A DNA stretch of 47,661 bases from Halopseudomonas formosensis (GTDB taxonomy: Bacteria; Pseudomonadota; Gammaproteobacteria; Pseudomonadales; Pseudomonadaceae). How positions within the stretch are numbered: the first letter of the stretch is position 1; every line of letters starts with the position of its first letter. Positions 1 through 7,927 of the stretch are shown here, piece after piece. The translations under genes were made by a program, and so were the position numbers. A model generated the notes under the pieces. That model saw only the letters and a program-made list of their open reading frames with translations. It did not search any database and was not told the origin of the DNA. The stretch spans positions 1 through 47,661 of the forward strand of contig NZ_FOYD01000017.1 of the NCBI RefSeq assembly GCF_900115905.1. The letters are read 5' to 3'.

Positions 1-356
1 GGTACGGCACGCTGGGCAGGGCTCAGGATCCGATCACGCTGCGTAGTGACAACGGTCTGGTATTTACCTCTCGGCATTACACTCGGACGGTGTACCAATA
101 CGGTCTGAAACAGGAGTTCATCCGTCCCCACACCCCGCAGCAGAACGGGATGGTTGAGCGATTGATCCGAACTGTGAAAGAGCAGTGTCTCTGGCTTCAT
201 AACTTCCAGACACTGGATGAAGCCAGGCAAACCTTGAGGGCGTGGTTCAAGTACTACAACGAGCAGCGCCCTCATCAGGCACTGGGGATGAAAACACCCA
301 GTACGATTTACCAACAATTAGCGGCTTGAGTGTGCAAATTCCGCTGGGTCATTACA
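1..356 (+). mobile_element. IS3-family insertion sequence, 3' portion (left copy)
   Basis: The window opens inside an IS3-family element and includes its 3' end. The inner boundary is placed at about 356 because the sequence from 26 to 356/357 is repeated in inverted orientation at 47330/47331-47661, and similarity stops abruptly there. The terminus reads TGTAATGACCCAGCGG when taken inward from the tip, the TG...CA type of end usual for IS3 elements. The two copies differ at positions 56 and 162 (T here, C in the other copy), so they are two separate insertions. The 5' half, with the first transposase frame, lies outside the window. Confidence 0.85.
3..329 (+). CDS. IS3-family transposase (OrfB, integrase core), C-terminal part
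   Basis: Partial DDE transposase that would catalyse IS cut-out and insertion. The frame is open from the window edge to the TGA/TAG-type stop at 327-329, so the gene starts upstream of the window. The visible part holds the second catalytic Asp in the motif LRSDNGLVF and the catalytic Glu in NGMVERLIRT. It then has the typical IS3 tail with YYNEQRPHQALGMKTP. This is the rve integrase core. A twin lies at the other end of the window on the opposite strand. An internal GTG at 90 could be read as a start but is not one, because the homologous frame continues upstream of it. Confidence 0.85.
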   Translation, partial: YGTLGRAQDPITLRSDNGLVFTSRHYTRTVYQYGLKQEFIRPHTPQQNGMVERLIRTVKEQCLWLHNFQTLDEARQTLRAWFKYYNEQRPHQALGMKTPSTIYQQLAA

Positions 357-446
357 GCCACAGTCATCTGGGAGGGTTGAGCCCAGAGGCCTTCGAGGCC
401 GCATCAGCGTGAGGCTTCGCAGTGTCCATAAATCCGGGGCATTCCA
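357..446 (+). mobile_element. Remnant tail of a second IS3-like element
   Basis: Directly after the IS end, frame 359-412 reads HSHLGGLSPEAFEAASA and a stop. This resembles the last residues of many IS3-family transposases (RPHSxLGGLSPxEF). About 34 bases later the sequence ATAAATCCGGGGCATTCCA ends near 446 and could be the terminal repeat of that second element. The first IS therefore appears to have landed in, or replaced most of, another IS. The assignment rests on a short peptide and is moderate. The rest of the stretch up to 568 shows no gene and presumably carries the promoter of the next one. Confidence 0.45.
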
Positions 447-568
447 GTAAGCTCGCAAGCGTTCGCCTTATGCTTAACGGCCTGCGACACTATCAAATTG
501 ACACTTTTTGAATTTATGTCTACTTTCATCGAACCAAAATCCAAAACCTGCTTAATTCGAGGACATCA

Positions 569-1399
569 ATGCGTACATGGCTAATCACGGGTGCAAATAG
601 AGGCATTGGTTGGCACATAGCTAATGCCGCCATTTCGGCCGGTGACAACGTAGTAGTAACCGGAAGGACACTGGCGAAGATAATCGAAGCGTTTCGCGGC
701 TACGACGTAAATAAAGTCCTACCGCTTGCACTTGATGTCACAGCAATGGATCAGATCGAGAAGACAGTGGAAGCTACTATTGCCACTTTCGGTAAAATCG
801 ATATTTTGGTAAACAACGCAGGCTATGGCCAGTTGGGCCCGTTTGAAAACAATAGCATCGCCGATGTTGAGCATCAGTTCGCCACCAACGTGTTTAGCTT
901 GTTCAACATGTGCAGAATGGTATTACCTGTGATGCGCAAAGAACGCTCTGGGCATATTTTCAATATCGCGTCGATCGCTGGCCTTGTCGGAATGCCAGGT
1001 GCTAGCGTGTATAGCGCCTCCAAATTTGCCGTCGCTGGTTTTTCAGAATCCTTGGCCCAGGAAGTTGCAGGCTTTGGCATTAAGGTTACTTCGGTGGCAC
1101 CCGGCGCCTTCCGCACGGACTTTCTGGACGACAGTTCGGCTCATTTTGGCAGCGTGCCCCTTCCCGAATATAAGACGTTCTCTGATAAAATTCGCTCATC
1201 ATCTGCTAATAACAACCATAAGCAACCCGGAGCACCCGAGAAGCTTGGCCAGGCTTTAGTCGAGTTAGCATTGGATCCGGAAGCTCCGCTCCATTTTATA
1301 GTGGGTTCCGATGCCGTCGGGCTGGCTGAAACCCAGTTAGCCTCGAGAAAACAGGAAATGCAGCGCTGGCGAAACTTAGCTACTTCTACTGACGCCTGA
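569..1399 (+). CDS. Short-chain dehydrogenase/reductase (classical SDR)
   Basis: NAD(P)-dependent oxidoreductase of 276 aa, substrate unknown. The Rossmann cofactor motif TGANRGIG is at residues 7-14, NNAG at 82-85, catalytic Ser at 135 and YSASK at 148-152, so the active site is complete. Arg11 in the glycine motif fits NADP preference in this subfamily (inference). The start at 569 follows GAGGA at a normal distance. The gene stands alone on the plus strand, converges on folE with a 22-bp gap and lies just inside the IS remnants. It could be part of the diterpenoid region or an unrelated neighbour; nothing in the context decides. Confidence 0.85.
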   Translation: MRTWLITGANRGIGWHIANAAISAGDNVVVTGRTLAKIIEAFRGYDVNKVLPLALDVTAMDQIEKTVEATIATFGKIDILVNNAGYGQLGPFENNSIADVEHQFATNVFSLFNMCRMVLPVMRKERSGHIFNIASIAGLVGMPGASVYSASKFAVAGFSESLAQEVAGFGIKVTSVAPGAFRTDFLDDSSAHFGSVPLPEYKTFSDKIRSSSANNNHKQPGAPEKLGQALVELALDPEAPLHFIVGSDAVGLAETQLASRKQEMQRWRNLATSTDA

Positions 1400-1421
1400 C
1401 ATCTCAGCAAACTTGGGCCGG

Positions 1422-1982
1422 TTAGCCCCGGCCAATCAGTTGCAGGAACTCCTGACGAGTGTTACCTGATGCACGGAAAGCACCCAGCATAACCGAGGTG
1501 AACATAGTGGAATTTTGTTTTTCAACTCCGCGCATCATCATGCACATGTGCTTAGCTTCTATCACTACGGCCACCCCTTCAGCCTGAGTCACCTCCTGCA
1601 GTGCCTCCGCGATCTGACGAGTAAGGTTTTCCTGTATCTGCAGCCGTCGAGCAAACATGTCGACAATGCGCGCCACCTTTGAAAGGCCAATAACCTTACC
1701 TTTGGGAAGGTAGGCAACATGCGCCTTGCCGACAAACGGCAACATATGGTGCTCGCAAAGGGAGTAAAGCTCGATATCCTTGACGACCACCATCTCGTCA
1801 CCCTTGGCATCGAACAGTGCATTATTGACGATTTCTTCCAGCGATTGCTCGTAGCCCTTGCACAGAAACTGCATGGCTTTGGCTGCTCTTAGCGGGGTCT
1901 CTGCCAACCCGCCCCGCTGCGGATCCTCTCCAATGCCGCGCAAAATCGCCTCATACTGGAGAGCAATATTCTCTGTACTCAT
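1422..1982 (-). CDS. folE: GTP cyclohydrolase I
   Basis: Converts GTP to 7,8-dihydroneopterin triphosphate, the first step of folate and tetrahydromonapterin synthesis in the cytoplasm. The 186-aa protein has the zinc ligands Cys76, His79 and Cys147 (motifs [10 protein letters not shown] and [14 protein letters not shown]) and the [17 protein letters not shown] core, so it is a full-length type I enzyme. The start is preceded by AAGGA. It lies 9 bp downstream of a FolM-like reductase in the same direction, and that pairing points to tetrahydromonapterin synthesis (cofactor for phenylalanine hydroxylase in pseudomonads) rather than only folate. Pseudomonads often carry several folE paralogues. 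Confidence 0.95.
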   Translation of the reverse strand: MSTENIALQYEAILRGIGEDPQRGGLAETPLRAAKAMQFLCKGYEQSLEEIVNNALFDAKGDEMVVVKDIELYSLCEHHMLPFVGKAHVAYLPKGKVIGLSKVARIVDMFARRLQIQENLTRQIAEALQEVTQAEGVAVVIEAKHMCMMMRGVEKQNSTMFTSVMLGAFRASGNTRQEFLQLIGRG

Positions 1983-1991
1983 TCTGTTTCC

Positions 1992-2714
1992 TTAAGCAAA
2001 TTTGAGCATACCGCCGCCGTTCAGATCTTGGCACGTACCGGTTATATAGGGATTGCCCATAACATAGCGCACAGCTTGATAAACCACGTCGGGGCCCGGC
2101 TCTGTGCCAAGAGCCGAACGGGACAGGATATACTTTCTGAATTCTTCACTATCATTATCGTTAAACATGATTAGCGCAGGGGCGATACTGTTGACCTTGA
2201 TGTCCGGCGCGAAACGAGCAGCGAAGGAACGCGTCATGTTTTCCAGGCCTGCTTTTGTGGCCAGGTAGGCTACGTGATCAGCGTTGCCCCCGAGCGCATC
2301 ATGATCGGTAATATGGATGATGTCAGCCGGACCTGAATCGAACCAGTCTGCAGCCGCCATATTGATCATGTAGGGAGCCTGCATATGCACCATGCACATC
2401 TGCTGAAACTGCTCGGGCGTCAGCCCCTCGTCTTCCAGCCACAATGAGGCGTTGTGAATGATGGCTCTTAAACGTAGCCTCTTCGCCGCGACTGCCGCTA
2501 TGAACTCTGCAATGCCCTCCACGGTTGAAAAATCAGCCACGATGACGTCAATACCCTGTAACGGAGTGGCTTGCCACTCCGTTCTCAACCGGCGGCAGCT
2601 GATTATCACCTGAAAGCCATCCTCAACCAGACGACGAGCGCAATACAAGCCCACACGCTGACCGCCACCGGTGATCAGAACGGTTGGCCTGGACTTTATG
2701 GGCGCATCAGGCAT
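1992..2714 (-). CDS. folM: FolM-like dihydromonapterin/dihydrofolate reductase (SDR)
   Basis: SDR of 240 aa that in the FolM family reduces dihydromonapterin (and weakly dihydrofolate) with NADPH. The motif TGGGQRVG is at residues 15-22 and the catalytic pair Tyr150/Lys154 lies in AYLATKAG. The segment HNASLW replaces the usual NNAG, as is typical of pteridine reductases/FolM. I chose the ATG at 2714: it has GAGGG upstream and leaves a 13-bp gap to the preceding gene, whereas an open frame reaching 2786 would overlap that gene's conserved end. It is followed by folE after 9 bp, so a small pterin operon is likely. Confidence 0.85.
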   Translation of the reverse strand: MPDAPIKSRPTVLITGGGQRVGLYCARRLVEDGFQVIISCRRLRTEWQATPLQGIDVIVADFSTVEGIAEFIAAVAAKRLRLRAIIHNASLWLEDEGLTPEQFQQMCMVHMQAPYMINMAAADWFDSGPADIIHITDHDALGGNADHVAYLATKAGLENMTRSFAARFAPDIKVNSIAPALIMFNDNDSEEFRKYILSRSALGTEPGPDVVYQAVRYVMGNPYITGTCQDLNGGGMLKFA

Positions 2715-2727
2715 ATCAGCACCCTCG

Positions 2728-3594
2728 CTACTGTTCTTCGTCCAGGTAGTACCCCACGGCAACGATATAGCTGTCCGTCGCCTCAAACAGGGTCACTTTC
2801 GGTTCGTTCTTGCGGGTTACCGGGTTGGGCCACAGATAGGGAATACGACCACTTCCGCTCTGCGCAGCGGCCTCCAGAATTTGGTTACCAATTGGATGCC
2901 GGTCGGCGGAGTGCAGCTTGCGAAAATCGCTGCCGACCAGGCGCAGATTGTAACCATGGGCAATGAAGCGCTGAGTTTCTCGATCAACAACAAAGGCGTA
3001 AAGATCATCCCGAAGGTACTCAGCATCCAGCTTATTGATTCGCTCGAAGGTCTGCTGGGAATTTTCCTTCACCGCCTCCACGACATTATTGAGCAGCGCT
3101 TTCGCTTCTCCCTCGCTTGAACGGGGCATGTAATAGCCGACCGAGAATATTTTGTCATCAACGCGTTGAAAAAAAACCCGCTTGCGCTCCTCACGGCCGT
3201 CCTGCCAATTCTGCCAGCGATAGTCGGCATGATGTATGGTGTCGCTTGGCGGCAGGGCCAGGGCTTCCTTGAAGCCCTTGTTCAGGTCGTCGTTGAGCGC
3301 CTGGCTGACGTCTCGCCCAATCAGATTGGCCGAGGGTCCACCACTGGCAAGCATAATGCCCTCGGTATCGATGACATAGACATAGAGCTCGTCATCCATG
3401 AACTCTCCTTGCCGACTGAACGCAGCGATAGCCTTTTCGCCATTCTCCTGATAGTGGTCGACGGCTTTGCGCAAAAGCGACTTTGCGCGATCCGCCTCGT
3501 CAGCGTAGCGATCTTCCGGGATGCCCTGACCAAATACGTTGGCAATCAAAAACATCGTGGCAACCAGAGCGACATTTCGGCAGATCGGTAACAT
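2728..3594 (-). CDS. Exported cache-domain protein
   Basis: Protein of 288 aa beginning with a signal peptide-like segment (about residues 1-23, ending near FGQG). It contains two repeats of the single-cache fold. Each repeat has a helix followed by a YVYVIDTEG or YAFVVDRETQ strand and ends in SVGYYMP or AVGYYLDEE. Cache domains bind small molecules outside the cytoplasm. Here no second membrane segment, HAMP, kinase or methyl-accepting domain follows, so it is probably a free periplasmic binding protein that needs a partner (inference). The start has AGGAG. It precedes folM by 13 bp and follows the acyl-CoA dehydrogenase gene by 56 bp, so it may share their transcript. Confidence 0.8.
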   Translation of the reverse strand: MLPICRNVALVATMFLIANVFGQGIPEDRYADEADRAKSLLRKAVDHYQENGEKAIAAFSRQGEFMDDELYVYVIDTEGIMLASGGPSANLIGRDVSQALNDDLNKGFKEALALPPSDTIHHADYRWQNWQDGREERKRVFFQRVDDKIFSVGYYMPRSSEGEAKALLNNVVEAVKENSQQTFERINKLDAEYLRDDLYAFVVDRETQRFIAHGYNLRLVGSDFRKLHSADRHPIGNQILEAAAQSGSGRIPYLWPNPVTRKNEPKVTLFEATDSYIVAVGYYLDEEQ

Positions 3595-3650
3595 AGCCTA
3601 TCTCCTACTTGTTGTTTTGGACGGCAATATTTCAAGACCCAGGCCTCTCA

Positions 3651-4775
3651 TCAAAGATTCCTGCTGATAATCTCCTTCATGATTTCCGAGGTTCCACCGT
3701 AGATCCGCGCAACGCGAGCATCAACCCAGGCACGCCCTATCTTGTACTCGCTCATGAAACCGTAGCCACCATGAAGCTGCAGCAACTCGTCAAGCATCTT
3801 TCCTTGCATTTCCGAGCCGAGCAATTTTGCCATTGCCGCCACATCGGCGGTCAGTTCTCCAGCCATGACCTTTTCCAGACAGTCGTCCACGAACACCCGC
3901 AACATTGTCGCGTTGGCTTTCACTTCAGCCAGCTTGAACCGAGTATTCTGGAAATCAAATACAGTGTTACCGAACACCTTGCGCTCACGGGTATAGGTAA
4001 TTGTTTCTTCGAGTAGTGTTTCAATCGACTGTGCCGCGCGCAACGCAATGATCAATCTTTCCCAAGCAAGCTGATGGGTAAGGTACTTGAATCCCCGATT
4101 CTCTTCGCCGAGCCTGTTGCTTACAGGTACACGCACGTCATCGAAAAACAGCTCGGCGGTGTCCTGACCTTTAAGACCGATCTTGTCGAGCAGCCGGCCC
4201 TTGGAAAAGCCGGTCCGGTCTGCCTCCACGCACACCAGTGTAAGATCCTTGCCGGCAGGATCCAGCTTGGTAGCCGTTACCACCAGGTCGGCGTTACCGC
4301 CATTGGTAATAAAGGTCTTCTGACCAGACACTACGTATTCATCACCTTCCTGTCGTAGTACGGTGCGCATGGATCGCAGGTCACTGCCGATTCCCGGCTC
4401 GCTCATGGCAATCACGCCGATCATCTCGCCGCTGACCATTTTGGGTAGCCATTTATGTTTCTGCTCTTCTGAACCGTAGGCGACAAGATAGGGCGCGACG
4501 ATCTCCGAATGGGTAGTGAAACCCACAGCGGTGGCGTTGGCACGTGCCAGTTCTTCGATCATCACTGCCGAATGCCCGAAATCACCACCCGCACCGCCGT
4601 ATTCTTCAGGCACAGTTGAGCACAGCAAGCCCATTTCGCCGGCTTTCAGCCATACCGCCTTGGGCACGATACCGACCGTTTCCCATTCGTGCAGATTCGG
4701 AACGATTTCCCGCTCGATGAAGCGACGAGCCTGCTCTCTGAACATGTTGTGGTCTTCACGAAATACTCTTCGCAT
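3651..4775 (-). CDS. Acyl-CoA dehydrogenase
   Basis: FAD enzyme of 374 aa that introduces an alpha-beta double bond into an acyl-CoA. Family motifs include EEYGGAG, AMSEPGIGSDL, GQKTFITNG, RKVFG near residue 292 and LHGGYGFM. The position that carries the catalytic Glu in MCAD/SCAD (YEGT) is Gly here (IYGGTSEI, Gly360). Glu239 in LAWERLI sits where isovaleryl- and long-chain-CoA dehydrogenases keep their base in helix G, so the enzyme is probably active with that arrangement. The ATG at 4775 has AAGGAG. It is 24 bp downstream of the enoyl-CoA hydratase gene in a beta-oxidation operon; the substrate is probably a diterpenoid-derived acyl-CoA. Confidence 0.9.
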   Translation of the reverse strand: MRRVFREDHNMFREQARRFIEREIVPNLHEWETVGIVPKAVWLKAGEMGLLCSTVPEEYGGAGGDFGHSAVMIEELARANATAVGFTTHSEIVAPYLVAYGSEEQKHKWLPKMVSGEMIGVIAMSEPGIGSDLRSMRTVLRQEGDEYVVSGQKTFITNGGNADLVVTATKLDPAGKDLTLVCVEADRTGFSKGRLLDKIGLKGQDTAELFFDDVRVPVSNRLGEENRGFKYLTHQLAWERLIIALRAAQSIETLLEETITYTRERKVFGNTVFDFQNTRFKLAEVKANATMLRVFVDDCLEKVMAGELTADVAAMAKLLGSEMQGKMLDELLQLHGGYGFMSEYKIGRAWVDARVARIYGGTSEIMKEIISRNL

Positions 4776-4799
4776 CGTGACGCTCTCCTTGACGGCGTG

Positions 4800-5600
4800 T
4801 TACTGATCTTTGTAATCGGGCTTGCGCTTTTCCACGAAGGCGTTGACCGCCTCCTGATGATCGGCGGTGTGGTGCGCCAGCGATTGATACGCGGCGGACA
4901 GCTCCAGCAACGAATCCAGCCGCATATGCTGACCCTCGCGCAACAATCGCTTGCACAGGCGCAGGGCATGGCCGGGATTCGCAGCGATGCGCTCGGCCAG
5001 CGCCAGAACCTCGGACTCGAGATCTTCGGGAGCACAGACCTTCTCCACAAGCCCCCATTCAAGCGCCTGTGCCGCATCAATAGTATCCCCGGTAAACGCC
5101 ATCAGACTCGCCTTGGGAATACCGATAATCCGGGGCAGCAGCCAGGCACCGCCATCACCGGGAACAATACCGAGTTTGACGAAGCTTTCAGCGAACAGCG
5201 CCTTGCTGCTGGCATAACGAATGTCGCACATGCAGGCCAGATCCAGCCCGGCACCGATAGCAGGCCCGTTGACGGCCGCAATGATCGGAATATCCAGCTC
5301 GTAGAGCGCCAGCGGGATTTGCTGAATACCATTGCGGTAGGTATCACGAAGTTGATACGGCGAACCACCGAAAATACCCTCCCGGTTCTGCATGTCCTTG
5401 ATATTGCCACCGGCGCAGAACGCCTTGCCGTTGCCGGTCAACACCATCACCCTGGCGCTCTGGTCACGCCTGAGCTGCGCACAGAGATCGACGAATTCCT
5501 GCATCTGCACAGGGTCGGACAGCGCGTTGCGGGTATCCGGACTGTTCATCCTCACCACTACTACACCGCCGTTTCTTTCAACTTGAAGAAATTGCTCCAT
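4800..5600 (-). CDS. Enoyl-CoA hydratase/isomerase (crotonase family)
   Basis: Crotonase-fold protein of 266 aa expected to hydrate (or isomerise) an enoyl-CoA. The two oxyanion-hole segments are AFCAGGNIKDM and GPAIGAGLDLACMCDIRYAS. FVKLGIVPGDGGAWLLPRIIG follows in the region that carries catalytic acids in hydratases. I chose ATG 5600 because AAGGA lies 8-9 bp upstream; an ATG three codons earlier (5609) has AAGG touching it and is less likely. It is 11 bp after the preceding acyl-CoA dehydrogenase, so the genes are transcribed together. The protein probably handles the product of one of the flanking dehydrogenases. Confidence 0.9.
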   Translation of the reverse strand: MEQFLQVERNGGVVVVRMNSPDTRNALSDPVQMQEFVDLCAQLRRDQSARVMVLTGNGKAFCAGGNIKDMQNREGIFGGSPYQLRDTYRNGIQQIPLALYELDIPIIAAVNGPAIGAGLDLACMCDIRYASSKALFAESFVKLGIVPGDGGAWLLPRIIGIPKASLMAFTGDTIDAAQALEWGLVEKVCAPEDLESEVLALAERIAANPGHALRLCKRLLREGQHMRLDSLLELSAAYQSLAHHTADHQEAVNAFVEKRKPDYKDQ

Positions 5601-5611
5601 GGGTGTCATCC

Positions 5612-6670
5612 TTATTCTGAAATAGGAAGCTGTTCGTTGTGTGATTGCGTGATGAGCGGCCAGAAACCTTCCGCACCGGCATTGCACACAGCCTCTCCGA
5701 GCAACTTGCTCCAATAGGTGGACGAGCCGAATTCGCTGCGCCAGGCCCACAACCTGCGGGTCAGCAAATGGAGCGAGTATTCCCGCGTAAAGCCAATCGC
5801 ACCATGCACCGAATGCCCGATACTAGTGGCCTGGCTGGCCGCATCGGAGGTGCTGACCTTGGCCGCAGCGATGCTGAATGTCGCCAATGCTGTATCAGAC
5901 TGCGCAAATGCTGCTTCGGCTGCGATGTTCGCGGCTGCAGTCTGTTCAGCCAGCACGGCGAGCTGTTGCTGGATGGCCTGAAACGCGGAGATGGGACGAC
6001 CAAACTGTTTTCGCTCGCCTGCATAGGCCGAGGTGAGTGTCATGATGGCCGTCAAGGCACCCGCAATCTGCGCAGAGCGCAGCATCGCACCGCCAGCCAA
6101 CAGCACCGAAGGCGACAATCCGGCAGGCAATGGCACCGAAGCCAAGGGCAGCGCGGCGGAAAAATGCAATATATCGCGCGGCTCACCAGCAACGTTCACC
6201 CCCTCCACAATACGTTCTGCGGCGGCCGGCTCCAGCAACACCACGTCATACCCCTCGTCGCTGGTCACGACAGTAACCACCAGTTCGGCGTTACGTCCCC
6301 AGGGGACATAACGCAGTTCACCTGACAGCGCACCAGCAGAACATGTCAGGGTGGAGTCAGTGGCAACAGTCAGGATTCCGCTGCGCGAACCGATACCGCA
6401 TTGCTCAAGCAACCAGTTACCCAGCAGCATTTCGACCAGCGGCACTGGTGCGGCATGCTGACCGGCCGCACGCACGATAACAAAAAGGTCAGCCCAGCTG
6501 GCCTCGGAACCGCCCACTTCCTCCGGCGCTCCGGCAAGCGTAATGCCGTTTTCCTCGAGCGCTCGCCAAAGATCGGCTGGCCACACGTTCTGTTCGGCCG
6601 CGCGGACATATTCCGGCGTAGCGATATCACTCAACAGACGCTCTATAGTCGACTCAAAAAGTTCTCTCAT
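5612..6670 (-). CDS. Acyl-CoA dehydrogenase-like subunit lacking the catalytic Glu
   Basis: Acyl-CoA dehydrogenase-fold protein of 352 aa. The C-terminal helical domain is clear (YAGERKQFGRPISAFQAIQQ, then HGAIGFTREYSLHLLTRRLW), but the N-terminal half is divergent. No Glu is visible at either usual base position: helix G reads LRSAQIAGAL and the GGTxE motif is absent. In steroid-degrading bacteria such proteins form alpha2beta2 enzymes with a catalytic partner (the FadE28/FadE29 or ChsE type). The partner here is surely the upstream gene, whose stop overlaps this start by one base (TAATG). The heteromeric complex would act on a polycyclic acyl-CoA; that is inference from family and coupling. 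Confidence 0.85.
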   Translation of the reverse strand: MRELFESTIERLLSDIATPEYVRAAEQNVWPADLWRALEENGITLAGAPEEVGGSEASWADLFVIVRAAGQHAAPVPLVEMLLGNWLLEQCGIGSRSGILTVATDSTLTCSAGALSGELRYVPWGRNAELVVTVVTSDEGYDVVLLEPAAAERIVEGVNVAGEPRDILHFSAALPLASVPLPAGLSPSVLLAGGAMLRSAQIAGALTAIMTLTSAYAGERKQFGRPISAFQAIQQQLAVLAEQTAAANIAAEAAFAQSDTALATFSIAAAKVSTSDAASQATSIGHSVHGAIGFTREYSLHLLTRRLWAWRSEFGSSTYWSKLLGEAVCNAGAEGFWPLITQSHNEQLPISE

Positions 6671-7821
6671 TATCGAAGCCCCAGTCCACGTGCAATGATC
6701 CCGCGGAGGATTTCACGAGTACCTCCACGCAGCGAGAAGGAAGGAGCCATCTGGGTCAGATACGCCAGCACCTGCGCGTGGTCGGACCCTCCTCCCACCT
6801 GCGGCTGATCTTCAACCAGCAACTGCAGTATTTCGGGGAGATCCTGTTCAAACACGTTGCCCAGATCCTTGACGCAGGAAGCGGCCCAGGCCGGATTCTG
6901 CCCTTCGCTGAGTTGCTGCGTAACGGCCAGGGACATATTGCGCAATGTGACCAATCGTGCGGTGATGCGCCCGATATCGCGCGCCTGCAACGCATCAGGC
7001 TGTTTGCCGATGGCGGCAATGGCCGTGTGTATGAGGGCGATACTGCTCAGAAAGCGCTCCGGGCCGCTGCGCTCGAATGCCAGCTCGGCGGTCACCTGGC
7101 CCCAGCCGTTGCCTTCCGCGCCAATCAGCGCATCGTTATCAAGCTGGACGTTATCGAAGAACACTTCATTGAAATGCTCGTTGCCGGACAGATCGGCAAT
7201 CGGCCGTATCGTAACGCCAGGCAAGGACAGGTCGATAATGAACTGCGACATACCGCCGTGCCGACCGCTCTCCTCTTTGTCACCTGTACGCACCAGGGCA
7301 ATCATGTAATGCGAATGCTGGGCGTTGGTAGTCCAGACCTTTTGCCCATTGAGCAACCAACCTGCCTCAGTCTTCTGTGCGTTAGATGTGATCGACGCCA
7401 GATCGGAACCGGAGTTGGGTTCGCTCATTCCGATACAGAAATAGCTCTCTCCGCGACAGATCGGCGGGAGATATTTTTCTCTCTGCGCTTCGGTACCAAA
7501 GCGCAGTATCAAGGGTGCGCTCTGGCGATCCGCGATCCAGTGCGCCGAAACCGGCGCGCCAGCGGCGAGCAATTCCTCGATGATCACGTAACGGGCAAAG
7601 GGTGACGCTTCGCCACCACCGTACTGCTTCGGCAGGGCCATCCCCAACCAGCCTCTGGAACCAAGCAAACGACTGAACTGCGCGTCGAATCCCATCCAGG
7701 AATAGGCACGCTTCACTGCGGGATAACCTTTCAGCGCTTCTGCCAGAAACGCTCTGACTTCCTGGCGAAGCGCCTCTGCCTCATCGGGAATAGTGCTGTA
7801 TTTAAACTGGGAGATACTCAT
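6670..7821 (-). CDS. Acyl-CoA dehydrogenase, probable catalytic subunit of a heteromeric pair
   Basis: Acyl-CoA dehydrogenase of 383 aa. Motifs are MALPKQYGGG, CIGMSEPNSGSDLAS (FAD and substrate binding), GQKVWTTNAQ, and a C-terminal RGGTREILRGIIARGLGLR. A glutamate in helix G (ERSGPERFL, about residue 255) is the likely base. The ATG at 7821 is used; a TTG two codons earlier opens the frame but is unlikely. Translation is coupled to the following divergent dehydrogenase by a one-base overlap, a layout found in steroid-type alpha2beta2 acyl-CoA dehydrogenases. A strong hairpin separates it from the upstream amidohydrolase gene, so its expression may differ from that gene. Confidence 0.9.
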   Translation of the reverse strand: MSISQFKYSTIPDEAEALRQEVRAFLAEALKGYPAVKRAYSWMGFDAQFSRLLGSRGWLGMALPKQYGGGEASPFARYVIIEELLAAGAPVSAHWIADRQSAPLILRFGTEAQREKYLPPICRGESYFCIGMSEPNSGSDLASITSNAQKTEAGWLLNGQKVWTTNAQHSHYMIALVRTGDKEESGRHGGMSQFIIDLSLPGVTIRPIADLSGNEHFNEVFFDNVQLDNDALIGAEGNGWGQVTAELAFERSGPERFLSSIALIHTAIAAIGKQPDALQARDIGRITARLVTLRNMSLAVTQQLSEGQNPAWAASCVKDLGNVFEQDLPEILQLLVEDQPQVGGGSDHAQVLAYLTQMAPSFSLRGGTREILRGIIARGLGLR

Positions 7822-7885
7822 CAACAAGTCACTCTTGGCTACTCAAAGCACCTCAGGCAGCAACCGGCGGGGCTGCCCGCCGCCA

Positions 7886-7908
7886 CTCCAGCGGGCGCCC
7901 CGCTGGAG
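7886..7908. terminator. Perfect 10-bp GC hairpin between two operon genes
   Basis: CTCCAGCGGG, three bases, then CCCGCTGGAG: a perfect 10-bp stem with a 3-base loop in the 106-bp gap between the amidohydrolase stop and the next start. There is no T-run on either strand, so it is not a canonical intrinsic terminator. It may be a transcript-end stabiliser, a processing site or a partial attenuator. Confidence 0.5.
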
Positions 7909-7927
7909 CGGCAATATCAGCTGCCGG

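Noticed and set aside
4689..5717. A 342-codon plus-strand frame
   Set aside because: Antisense to the enoyl-CoA hydratase and acyl-CoA dehydrogenase genes; no motif and no ribosome site.
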